A DNA stretch of 64,000 bases. Source: Flavobacterium faecale (lineage in GTDB: Bacteria > Bacteroidota > Bacteroidia > Flavobacteriales > Flavobacteriaceae). The translations under genes and the position numbers were made by a program. Below, in pieces: positions 46,801 through 52,596 of this stretch (position 1 is the first letter of the stretch; every line of letters starts with the position of its first letter). The stretch covers positions 1,364,001 through 1,428,000 of the forward strand of contig NZ_CP020918.1 of assembly GCF_003076455.1 (NCBI RefSeq), in the 5' to 3' direction. The notes beneath the pieces are model-generated. The model saw only the letters and a program-made list of their open reading frames with translations, had not been told where the DNA came from and ran no database searches.

Positions 46801-49572
46801 ACAGGTGAAGCCGCAAGCTTCACGGTATCTGCAAAAGACAATGGAGGATTGCAAGATCTAAGTCCAGCGACAGTAAGTATAGTTATGGCCAATACGCCAC
46901 CAGTAGCTACCTTAACAGCATCTCCAAGTATTGTAAATGACGGAACTGCAAAAGCAGTAGCAGCATTAACAGGAAGCGATGCAGATGGAACGATAGCAAG
47001 TTATAGAGTAACAAGTTTACCTATTGCTAGCCAAGGAGTTTTATACTTAGCAGATGGAGTAACACCAGTTACACCAGCAATGGTATTAACACCATCTCAA
47101 GCAGCAGGATTGAAATTTGTACCAGCGGCAGGCTTCACCGGAAACGCAACGTTTGCTTACACAGCAACAGACGATAATGCAGCGGTAAGTACACCATCTA
47201 CGGTAACGATTCCAGTAACAAATGTTCCACCAACGACAGAAGATAAAACTTCAGGAATTTTAGTTAAAAATGGTACAGCACAAAGTTTACCAGGATTAGC
47301 AGGAGCCGATAGTGATGGATCAGTAGTTGGCTATGTTGTAAAAACATTACCATTACCAGCCTCAGGAATCTTATACTTAGCAGACGGAACAACGGCCGTA
47401 ACGGTTGGTCAAGAATTAACTCTAGCGCAAGCAGCAGGATTAACATTTGCACCAAAAGTGGACTTTGCAGGCGAAGCCGCAAGCTTCACGGTATCTGCAA
47501 AAGACAATGGAGGATTGCAAGATCTAAGTCCAGCGACAGTAAGTATAGTTATGGCCAATACGCCACCAGTAGCTACCTTAACAGCATCTCCAAGTATTGT
47601 AAATGACGGAACTGCAAAAGCAGTAGCAGCATTAACAGGAAGCGATGCAGATGGAACGATAGCAAGTTATAGAGTAACAAGTTTACCTATTGCTAGCCAA
47701 GGAGTTTTATACTTAGCAGATGGATTTACACCAGTTACACCAGCAATGGTATTAACACCATCTCAAGCAGCAGGATTGAAATTTGTACCAGCGGCAGGCT
47801 TCACCGGAAACGCAACGTTTGCTTACACAGCAACAGACGATAATGCAGCGGTAAGTACACCATCTACGGTAACGATTCCAGTAACAAATGTTCCACCAAC
47901 GACAGAAGATAAAACTTCAGGAAGTTTAGTTAAAAATGGTACAGCACAAAGTTTACCAGGATTAGCAGGAGCCGATAGTGATGGATCAGTAGTTGGTTAT
48001 GTTGTAAAAACATTACCATTACCAGCCTCAGGAATCTTATACTTAGCAGACGGAACAACAGCAGTAACAATAGGACAAGAATTAACGCCAGCGCAAGCAG
48101 CAGGATTAACTTTTGCACCAAAATCGGACTTTACAGGCGAAGCCGCAAGCTTCAGGGTATCGGCAAAAGACAATGGAGGCTTAGAAAGTACAGATCCAGC
48201 GATAGTAAATATAGTTATGGCCAACACGCCACCAGTAGCTACCTTAACAGCATCGCCAAGTATTGTAAACGACGGAACAGCAAAAGCAGTAGCAACTTTA
48301 ACGGGAACTGATGCAGATGGAACAATAGCAAGTTATAGAGTAACAAGTTTACCAATTGCTAGCCAAGGAGTTTTATACTTAGCAGATGGAGTAACACCAG
48401 TTACAATAGCTATGGTATTAACACCAACTCAAGCAGCAGGATTGAAATTTGTACCAACGGCAGGCTTCACCGGAAACGCAACGTTTGCTTACACAACAAC
48501 AGACGATAATGCAGCGGTAAGTACGCCATCTACGGTGACGATACCAGTAACAAATGTGCCACCAACGACAACAGACAGCGTTAGTGATGTTTTATTTAAA
48601 AATGGTCTTCCGCAAGCAATTGCTCCTTTTAGAGGAAATGATGTTGATGGTACAGTTGTATCGTACACGATCAAAAGTATTCCAAATCCTTTAGCAGGTG
48701 TTTTAACCTTAAATGGCATACCATTGGTAGTTGGACAAGTGATTACATTGGCTCAAAATGGACAAATTAAATTCACACCAAGTTTAACTTATACATCTGA
48801 TGTTGCAAGTTTTACTATTGCAGCAAATGATAATGGTGGCTTGACCGATTTAAGTCCAGCAACAATAAGCATTGGGATAGAGGAACGTTCTTCAATTTCG
48901 ATAATTAAAACGGCTGTGTTTACAGATAATATTTATGCAGATGGTTTTGCGCAAGCAGGAGAGATTATTCGTTACTCTTTTGAAATTAAGAACACGGGAG
49001 ATGTACCACTATACAATGTAACCGTTTCTGATTTGTTACCAGGTATTAAGCTGTTTGGTAGTCCGATAGCGGTGCTTAATCCAGGATCGGTAAACACAAC
49101 TGCTTATTACGCAGAATATCCTTTAACCCAAGTTGATATTAATAAAGGAACAGTCGTAAATCAAGCTGTAGTTGAAGGGACTACACCAAGAGGATTAAAG
49201 GTTACGGATAAATCGGATAACTCAAATGTAATTGGCGATGAGCCTACAGTATTAGGTATTGCAGGTTGTGTAATCGAGCCATTGACAGGGGTATCACCAA
49301 ATGGTGACGGAGACAATGACATCTTTTATATTAGAGGTTTAGAATGTTACCCTGATAATACTGTCGAAATTTATAACCGTTGGGGAGTATTAGTTTTCGA
49401 ACGTACCAACTACAATAACAGCGATAGGGCTTTTAAAGGAATTTCAGAGGGTAGAGTTACCATTTCAAGAGGTTCTGATTTACCAGAGGGTACTTATTAT
49501 TATATCTTAAATTATAAAGATAGTGAGTCTAATGGTCATCAAAAAGCAGGTTATTTGTATATTAATAGATAA
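34885..49572 (+). CDS. Giant T9SS type-B repeat adhesin (4,895 aa, SprB-like)
   Basis: A signal peptide (about 1-33) is followed by VCBS/cadherin-like domains (about 232-660), six aspartate-rich thrombospondin-3-like calcium motifs (near 664, 883, 1569, 1808, 2009, 2245), Cys-containing Ig-like repeats (about 1079-1565) and ten 222/225-residue repeats (about 2443-4661), each a pair of ~111-residue Ig/cadherin-like folds. Then comes a DUF11/DUF7507-like stalk domain (4668-4790) and a C-terminal gliding-motility-associated type-B sorting domain (4794-4895: GVSPNGDGDNDIFYI, EIYNRWGVLVFER, LPEGTYYYILNY). This domain sends it through T9SS to the surface; adhesins of this kind act in gliding or attachment. 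The start is ATG 34885; the frame begins 15 codons earlier, before the signal. PorP/SprF and OmpA partners follow. Confidence 0.93.
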   Translation: MKKTTFQIFRKKNNFSKVFSLLVLLISSLLLNAKVTPPTSHVNDAFIFNPLSKTGHILSKKLSTSPLTVTNLDLNGALAGVNNSVIANVGFIVQTVSSGVSVITTSGTVTSAKITFSVNSNGAPAGVPNVNERAYIYDSAGVLVNFYTINTVSALVLNAVYGSNNFRITHTATGVFDITDQGGLPINQANLQLLLRNFRYVHAGGTVTEGARYMVVSVTDPNNTLTAYSNITVLRPPVSVDDVNNVVANATTPVTGNLLSNDTDLTPGDVLSLSKVYGASVIPGFSYNSTYGKITAQSNGNYSYLVDVNNSAVSGLKSGASITDVISYEVTDLSGSVDYGYLTVTITGVDEPPVATDNLKTIKVGTTNTAIGNIIYDDDGFGVDKGDRPLAQLIWENQFTSNETIDGKSKLINGVNVSFVKTDTGAVGTALNQTVNYGTNGGHTGYLLFQSDPSINPAPNNTLTINFDKPVTSLFFSISDIDYSQGTSWQDLMRVKGSYNGSNVAYDYNANGSVVVLGNDTFYGTGSVPANDAHGNVSFYFKTPVTQVVLDYNYGPQVTDADPLSQIAGLTDLNWQDSDVPRIYEVNGVTANVGVQIATTYGFITVNGDGSYSYQVNLTNPTVAALVGSNTLTDVIPYTLIDSKDNAGNVANANLRIVINGASDIDNDGVGDYKDLDDDNDGILDTDECIFTDKQATRVGSGNINNPQTYQFVATPATTVTISTDTGEFLSGAFSRFGFNETTTGNGTYTITFGDEVSDINLLPDSVGTTSSGNLNTATAGIDFEGQALFGNFSATLTDGTVMSNLAVSISVFIGGNPELVGQTVIGGKTYITDLTANTTQASGTISFPSLIGKNVKSLTFDSIGDGIGPVLWLGIKASRCLDTDKDGNPDYLDLDSDNDGCSDSNEYYNNTTSAATGQQFGQTGGAVAPVKTDGTVNLAAATYTSTTAANVTSATKITSTTNPTNVSVAAGGSTTFSITSTAANATTYSSGVPIYTLPPATDSSSSLNYKWQINTGSSWVDVAMGGTNPTYSNATPNTLAISGIVTAMSGYQYRVITTHSNNVCETITSAAATLCVIPTITTATSATAVCYNASAQNTTLSYSASTSSPVSYSISWNASPSNSFVAVTDAAMPASSPFTIAVPAGATAGTYTGTITVKNAAGCTSAGTNFTVVVDPATVSGTVGTSTSVCTGTNSTTLTLSGHTGNVVRWESSLDNFATAGTTIANTTISLTATNLSATTSYRAVVKSGSCLSANAIAATITVNALPFVPTFSGATAVCYSTSAQNTSLGYGTTSSGSPTTYSISWNASPTNSFVAVTDAAMPSTSPFTIAIPAGAAAGLYTGTITVKNANGCVSANRTFTVRVNDLPTITTSTATTAVCYSGSTQTTPLSYSATTGTPTTYSITWAATPANSFATVTNATLPTSPILITVPSGTAAGTYTGTITVKNASNCVSTGTTFTVAVNATPSIITTGVANPVCYSATAQNSTLAYSATTGSPSTYSIVWNTNPSNSFAAVTDATMPATSPISIAVPAGAAAGVYGGTLILKSANGCATNGTTFTLKVDACLDTDKDGILDTVDLDDDNDGILDTAENSCRTGDKIVWSDTTTGSLSNSFVAGTTTSITATVTSTATSSATTGPLYLDGSSNQNIDIGAMGGSGAVTGNVTTITFPTLVTINEFNVRSIAVANGSSTIAPSYDETQIIEFYNGSNRVYFQGTLFKVIPGTFYKHPYYVGLDEAYAAQGPYYNPITGVAYPGDVTSGLTNALESSYTFVIDTPIDKIVVKQSALAKHANVGLKITNVCTGALDTDKDGIPDYLDIDSDNDGCSDANEAYSSTTTDSNGDGTYGAVVGSAQVNANGLVTAAGSDATGTGYTTTPSTNVLEASKIEFTTQPANKAVLAGATTTFTVAANTKTTTTYSGTAPNTTPNYGSSTASIVGMAYQWQVDTGIGFSNVTDGGVYSGVTTGTLTITGATAAMNYYKYRAIATNPKNVCASVSSTMAVLTILKDTDNDGVADVSDLDDDNDGIADESECPGSQLDQVVGNYSNNNGSLTTPGGSDDLKDGTYIASNNGQSIGTGITNQFASAYGLGTSMQINGANQTTLAGAITDSDYVQWQFTTGNFVNATTLGSFGYSHWINDTTKNAIAGNFNYAIYVSDDNFATSSVLYSTRQYGDTTNADTYLTANAVFGTLNLNVIRTTNPTNQIALAPNKAYTLRMYVFGDSDADGIIIVDDNRVGIVVACDLDKDGTPDYLDTDSDNDGCSDANESYGSSTADSNGDGTYGDVVGAAQVNSNGLVTAAGVNGTGTAYTATPSANVKEATLIEVTTQPTNKNIIVGANTTFTVAGATKSTSAFTGTAPNTVPDYSASTAAIAGMKYQWQVDTGSGFSNFSDGGVYSGVTTGTLTITGATAAMNGYKYRASVTNSKNVCTTVQSNSGILSVNTPPVATLTASPSIVNDGTAKAVAALTGSDADGTIDTAKYIVTTLPLPAEGILYLADGVTPVLVDTALSATDAAGLTFVPAAGFTGNATFAYTATDNDKAVDATASTVTIPVTNVPPTTKDKTSGSLVKNDTPQSLPGLEGDDSDGSVVGYVVKTLPLPASGILYLADRTTAVTVGQELTPAQAAGLTFAPKSNFTGEAASFKVSAKDNGGLESTDPATVNIVMANTPPVATLTASPSIVNDGTAKAVAALTGTDIDGTIASYRVTSLPIASQGVLYLADGTTPVTTAMVLTPTQAAGLKFVPAAGFTGNATFAYTATDDNAAVSTPSTVTIPVTNVPPTTEDKTSGILVKNGNAQSLPALAGADSDGSVVGYVVKTLPLPASGILYLADRTTAVTVGQELTLAQAAGLTFAPKANFTGEAASFRVSAKDNGGLESTDPATVNIVMANTPPVATLTASPSIVNDGTAKAVAALTGTDADGTIASYRVTILPIASQGVLYLADGITPVTTAMVLTPSQAAGLKFVPAAGFTGNATFAYTATDDNAAVSTPSTVTIPVTNVPPTTKDKTSGSLDKNDTPQSLPGLEGDDSDGSVVGYVVKTLPLPASGILYLADRTTAVTVGQELTPAQAAGLTFAPKSNFTGEAASFKVSAKDNGGLESTDPATVNIVMANTPPVATLTASPSIVNDGTAKAVAALTGSDADGTIDTAKYIVTTLPLPAEGILYLADGVTPVLVDTALSATDAAGLTFVPAAGFTGNATFAYTATDNDKAVDATASTVTIPVTNVPPTTKDKTSGSLVKNDTPQSLPGLEGDDSDGSVVGYVVKTLPLPASGILYLADRTTAVTVGQELTPAQAAGLTFAPKSNFTGEAASFKVSAKDNGGLESTDPATVNIVMANTPPVATLTASPSIVNDGTAKAVAALTGTDIDGTIASYRVTSLPIASQGVLYLADGTTPVTTAMVLTPTQAAGLKFVPAAGFTGNATFAYTATDDNAAVSTPSTVTIPVTNVPPTTEDKTSGILVKNGNAQSLPALAGADSDGSVVGYVVKTLPLPASGILYLADRTTAVTVGQELTLAQAAGLTFAPKANFTGEAASFRVSAKDNGGLESTDPATVNIVMANTPPVATLTASPSIVNDGTAKAVAALTGTDADGTIASYRVTILPIASQGVLYLADGITPVTTAMVLTPSQAAGLKFIPAAGFTGNATFAYTATDDNALASTPSTVTIPVTNVPPTTENKTSDSLVKNGTAQSLPALEGADSDGSVVGYVVKTLPVAASGILYLADGTTAVTVGQELTPAQAAGLTFAPKSDFTGEAASFTVSAKDNGGLQDLSPATVNIVMANTPPVATLTASPSIVNDGTAKAVAALTGSDADGTIVSYRVTSLPIASQGVLYLADGVTPVTTAMVLTPTQAAGLKFVPAAGFTGNATFAYTATDDNAAVSTPSTVTIPVTNVPPTTEDKTSGILVKNGNAQSLPALAGADSDGSVVGYVVKTLPLPASGILYLADRTTAVTVGQELTLAQAAGLTFAPKANFTGEAASFTVSAKDNGGLQDLSPATVSIVMANTPPVATLTASPSIVNDGTAKAVAALTGSDADGTIASYRVTSLPIASQGVLYLADGVTPVTPAMVLTPSQAAGLKFVPAAGFTGNATFAYTATDDNAAVSTPSTVTIPVTNVPPTTEDKTSGILVKNGTAQSLPGLAGADSDGSVVGYVVKTLPLPASGILYLADGTTAVTVGQELTLAQAAGLTFAPKVDFAGEAASFTVSAKDNGGLQDLSPATVSIVMANTPPVATLTASPSIVNDGTAKAVAALTGSDADGTIASYRVTSLPIASQGVLYLADGFTPVTPAMVLTPSQAAGLKFVPAAGFTGNATFAYTATDDNAAVSTPSTVTIPVTNVPPTTEDKTSGSLVKNGTAQSLPGLAGADSDGSVVGYVVKTLPLPASGILYLADGTTAVTIGQELTPAQAAGLTFAPKSDFTGEAASFRVSAKDNGGLESTDPAIVNIVMANTPPVATLTASPSIVNDGTAKAVATLTGTDADGTIASYRVTSLPIASQGVLYLADGVTPVTIAMVLTPTQAAGLKFVPTAGFTGNATFAYTTTDDNAAVSTPSTVTIPVTNVPPTTTDSVSDVLFKNGLPQAIAPFRGNDVDGTVVSYTIKSIPNPLAGVLTLNGIPLVVGQVITLAQNGQIKFTPSLTYTSDVASFTIAANDNGGLTDLSPATISIGIEERSSISIIKTAVFTDNIYADGFAQAGEIIRYSFEIKNTGDVPLYNVTVSDLLPGIKLFGSPIAVLNPGSVNTTAYYAEYPLTQVDINKGTVVNQAVVEGTTPRGLKVTDKSDNSNVIGDEPTVLGIAGCVIEPLTGVSPNGDGDNDIFYIRGLECYPDNTVEIYNRWGVLVFERTNYNNSDRAFKGISEGRVTISRGSDLPEGTYYYILNYKDSESNGHQKAGYLYINR
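38120..39580 (+). repeat. Ig-like repeats in the adhesin (four copies plus one divergent)
   Basis: Four copies share a pattern beginning AVCY, then LSYSA/LGYGT, YSISWN and TYTGTITVKNA.GC, each about 100 residues. Their AVCY codons fall near 38150, 38719, 39018 and 39318. A divergent Ig-like unit occupies 38421-38690. Confidence 0.8.
42211..45787 (+). repeat. Recent 2,007-bp-offset segmental duplication inside the adhesin
   Basis: Units 1, 2 and the A half of unit 3 (42211 to about 43780) recur almost base for base as units 4, 5 and the A half of unit 6 (44218 to about 45787). Both carry the unique 675-bp unit with DTAKYIVTTLPLPAEG. The B half of unit 3 instead matches that of unit 1. Confidence 0.9.
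42211..48868 (+). repeat. Ten 666/675-bp repeats in the adhesin
   Basis: Unit starts (AACACGCCACCAGTAGC or variants) are at 42211, 42886, 43552, 44218, 44893, 45559, 46225, 46891, 47557 and 48223. Spacing is 666 bp except 675 after units 1 and 4. Each unit has an A half (TPPVATLTASPSIVNDGTA...) and a B half (NVPPTT.DKTSGSLVKN...). The B half of unit 10 has diverged. Confidence 0.97.
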
Positions 49573-49584
49573 AAATAAAACTAT

Positions 49585-49613
49585 GAGCGTCACTTTTGTG
49601 GCGCTCAATTTTT
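49585..49613 (+). terminator. Hairpin between adhesin and SprF-like gene
   Basis: GAGCGTCAC pairs with GTGGCGCTC (one G-U) around TTTT, followed by AATTTTT. It starts 13 bp after the adhesin stop and ends just before the next ATG, so it may act as a partial terminator. Confidence 0.65.
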
Positions 49614-49625
49614 AATTTGAAAATC

Positions 49626-50555
49626 ATGAAAAATAAATTAGCGATACTAGTTTTAATTCTTGTTACGGGCAGTAGCTATGCGCAACAAGATGCTCAGTTT
49701 ACACAGTACATGTACAACACCATGGCTATTAATCCAGCTTATGCAGGATTGCGAGAGAAAATGAGCATATTTGCTTTGCATCGAACGCAATGGGTAGGCC
49801 TTGAAGGTGCTCCAGTAACAAATAATGTTTCTATCCATTCTCCAATAAACGGTGGGAATATGGGATTAGGGCTTTCTATCTTAAATGATAAAATTGGTCC
49901 CTCAGATGAGACGGATATTGGAGTGAGTTTCTCCTATAATATTCAAACGTCTGAGCGTTACAAATTGTCTTTTGGTATAAAAGGATCTGTTAATTTATTA
50001 AATGTCGACTTTAATAAATTAACCTATTTAACCCCTTCAGACAATACTTTTCAGAGCAATATAGACAATAAGTTTTCGCCCAATATTGGAGCGGGTATTT
50101 ATTATTATTCTGATCAAACTTATATTGGATTTTCTGTTCCAAATTTATTAGAAACAAAGCATTTTGATAAGTATGCTGGTTCAGGCGCATCGAGTTACAT
50201 TGCCAAGGAACGCTTACACTATTACTTAACTGCGGGGCATGTTTTTGATTTGAATGAAAATATAAAGTTTAAACCTTCGATGTTGACAAAAGTGACTCAA
50301 GGAGCACCTTTACAGGTTGATTTATCTGCAAATTTTATGTTTAATGATAAATTTGTTATCGGTGGTGCTTACCGTTGGAGCGCAGCTGTAAGTGCAATGG
50401 TTGGTTTCCAGGCAACAGATTCATGGTTTATTGGTTATGGTTACGATCTAGAAACGACTCGTTTGGCACATTTTAATAGTGGATCGCATGAAATCTTTTT
50501 GAGATATGAGTTATTTAATAAATATGATAGAATTGTATCACCAAGATTCTTTTAA
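49626..50555 (+). CDS. PorP/SprF family type IX secretion partner
   Basis: 309 residues with a signal peptide (ILVTGSSYAQQ) and the family hallmark DAQFTQYMYNTMAINPAYAGLRE. A beta-barrel ending in EIFLRYELFNKYDRIVSPRFF follows. PorP/SprF proteins sit in the outer membrane and are encoded next to type-B T9SS adhesins, where they are needed for surface delivery or attachment of that partner. Start ATG 49626 is chosen over the upstream frame at 49596, which lacks a signal context and lies in the hairpin. The next gene starts 10 bp after its stop. Confidence 0.92.
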   Translation: MKNKLAILVLILVTGSSYAQQDAQFTQYMYNTMAINPAYAGLREKMSIFALHRTQWVGLEGAPVTNNVSIHSPINGGNMGLGLSILNDKIGPSDETDIGVSFSYNIQTSERYKLSFGIKGSVNLLNVDFNKLTYLTPSDNTFQSNIDNKFSPNIGAGIYYYSDQTYIGFSVPNLLETKHFDKYAGSGASSYIAKERLHYYLTAGHVFDLNENIKFKPSMLTKVTQGAPLQVDLSANFMFNDKFVIGGAYRWSAAVSAMVGFQATDSWFIGYGYDLETTRLAHFNSGSHEIFLRYELFNKYDRIVSPRFF

Positions 50556-50565
50556 TAAAAAACAG

Positions 50566-52515
50566 ATGAAAATGAGAAAAATTATACTTACAACTGTTTT
50601 ACTGCTTTTTGTTCAACAAAATTTCGCACAAAAAGCAACTGTTGCAGCAGCCGATAAACAATATGATCGCTATGCCTATATAGAGGCAATCGCAACTTAT
50701 GAACGTGTTGCAAGTAAGGGCTACAAAGACGAAAAAATGTTTCAGAAATTAGGTAATGCCTATTATTTTAATGCCAACTTAGAGAAAGCCGCTTATTGGT
50801 ATGGTGAGCTATTTGCGATGAATGGAGATCAACCTGCCGAATATTGTTATCGATATTCTCAAGCACTAAAATCGATTGGAGATTATATAAAGGCAGATAA
50901 AATCAGTTCGCTATTTGCTAAGAAAGCGTCCAGTGATCAAAGAGCGATATTGTATTCGAATGACAAAAAGTACCTTGAAGAGATACAATCAAATGCAGGT
51001 CGCTTTTTAATTGAAGATGCAGGAATTAATTCTGAATATTCAGATTATGGTACTGCTTTTTCAAGTGATAATTTGGTTTTTGCTTCAGCAAGAGATACTA
51101 TTGGTGTCTCCAAAAAAGTATTCAAATGGACCAACCAATCTTTTACAAACTTATACAGTGCGCAAGTACAAGCAGACGGTAAGCTTGCTGAACCAACTCG
51201 ATTTAGTAAAAAAATCAACTCTAAATTTCACGAATCCACACCCGTTTTTACCAAAGATGGTACGACCATGTACTTTACTCGAAACAATTATTTGGACGGA
51301 AAAAGAGGAAAAGATAGTGAGAGGATTACATTATTGAAAATTTACAAAGCGACCAAAGTAGATGGTGAATGGAAAAATATAATTGAGCTACCTTTTAATA
51401 GTGATAGTTATAGTGTGGCACATCCAGCATTAAATCCAGATAATTCTGAATTATATTTTGCTTCAAATATGCCAGGTACCTTGGGACAATCGGATATTTT
51501 TAAGGTGACAATTAACAGTGATGGTACCTATTCTACACCTATCAATTTGGGGAATACCATCAATACAGAAGGACGTGAAACTTTTCCGTTTATAGCCGAA
51601 GATAATGAGTTGTTCTTCGCTTCAGATGGGCGACCAGGATTGGGTGGTTTGGATATTTATAGAACTAAAATTGGTGCTAGTACATCGACTTCATTTGAAG
51701 AGATTACCAATATGAGTATGCCGATAAATAGCCCACAAGATGATTTTGCTTTGTTCATGGACAGCAAAAGTCGCATAGGTTTTTTTACATCGAATAGAAC
51801 CGGTGGAAAAGGGTATGATGATATCTACAAATTTAGTGAAGTACCTTGTAAGCAAAGCTTGTCTGGACTTATTACAGATGCTGAATCCAATGATATATTA
51901 GCCGATGCAATTGTTAATTTATATGATAAGAACCACAAGCTACTTTTTAATTCGAAAAGTGATGTAAATGGGATTTATAATTTTGCAATAGATTGTGGTA
52001 AAACATATATCGTTGAAGCTAAAAAAGAACATTACGAGTCAAATGAAGATTTTGTGGTAATCCCAAAAGTGACAGGAGATTCAAAGTTACCTTTAAAATT
52101 AACAAAAGATGGTTGTCATCTTGTAGTAGGAGCGGATATTGCAAAGTGTTTCGGGATAAAACTTATTTATTTTGATTTAGATAAGTCTTTTATTCGAAAG
52201 GATGCAGCATTGGAACTTGAAAAAATATTAGATGTTTTGAAACAATACCCTACAGTAAAAATGGATATTCGTTCACACACTGATTGCCGTCAAACAGCCA
52301 AATACAATGAAGCGCTTTCCGATCGAAGAGCAAAATCTACGATGGCTTGGTTAATTAAAAATGGCGTTGAAGCAAATAGATTAACAGCCAAAGGGTACGG
52401 AGAAACACAATTAGTTAATGATTGTGGTTGTGAACCAACAAACGAGTCTAGTTGTACAGAGGAACAACACCAAATGAATAGACGAAGCGAATTTATTGTA
52501 ACCGCAATAGATTAG
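50566..52515 (+). CDS. OmpA-family protein with TPR, PD40 and carboxypeptidase-like domains
   Basis: 649 residues. Signal peptide ending QQNFAQ, then TPR-like helices (about 25-140: AIATYERVASKGYKDEKMFQ), a PD40/WD40-like beta-propeller (about 160-430: FSSDNLVFASARD, LNPDNSELYFASNMPGTLG, ELFFASDGRPGLGGLDIY), a regulatory beta-sandwich (about 440-510) and a peptidoglycan-binding OmpA domain (about 540-648: DIRSHTDCR, YNEALSDRRAKS, MNRRSEFIV). The architecture is that of PorE-like proteins tying the T9SS machinery to peptidoglycan. The coupling to the PorP/SprF gene and adhesin suggests a dedicated anchor. ATG 50566 or 50572 is the likely start. Confidence 0.9.
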   Translation: MKMRKIILTTVLLLFVQQNFAQKATVAAADKQYDRYAYIEAIATYERVASKGYKDEKMFQKLGNAYYFNANLEKAAYWYGELFAMNGDQPAEYCYRYSQALKSIGDYIKADKISSLFAKKASSDQRAILYSNDKKYLEEIQSNAGRFLIEDAGINSEYSDYGTAFSSDNLVFASARDTIGVSKKVFKWTNQSFTNLYSAQVQADGKLAEPTRFSKKINSKFHESTPVFTKDGTTMYFTRNNYLDGKRGKDSERITLLKIYKATKVDGEWKNIIELPFNSDSYSVAHPALNPDNSELYFASNMPGTLGQSDIFKVTINSDGTYSTPINLGNTINTEGRETFPFIAEDNELFFASDGRPGLGGLDIYRTKIGASTSTSFEEITNMSMPINSPQDDFALFMDSKSRIGFFTSNRTGGKGYDDIYKFSEVPCKQSLSGLITDAESNDILADAIVNLYDKNHKLLFNSKSDVNGIYNFAIDCGKTYIVEAKKEHYESNEDFVVIPKVTGDSKLPLKLTKDGCHLVVGADIAKCFGIKLIYFDLDKSFIRKDAALELEKILDVLKQYPTVKMDIRSHTDCRQTAKYNEALSDRRAKSTMAWLIKNGVEANRLTAKGYGETQLVNDCGCEPTNESSCTEEQHQMNRRSEFIVTAID

Positions 52516-52530
52516 TTTAAATTATAAATT

Positions 52531-52560
52531 AAGGCCATTTGAGAAAATGGTCTTTTTTTT
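52531..52560 (+). terminator. Terminator of the adhesin operon
   Basis: AAGGCCATTT pairs with AAATGGTCTT (one G-U) around GAGA, with a run of T's to 52560. Confidence 0.88.
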
Positions 52561-52596
52561 GTTTTATAAATCCAGCTAATTAGTTTAAGTTTATTA

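Noticed and set aside
42155..48719. Many minus-strand ORFs of 63-140 aa opposite the adhesin
   Set aside because: They recur with the 666-bp DNA repeat and mirror the adhesin codons; they have no independent start context or signals.
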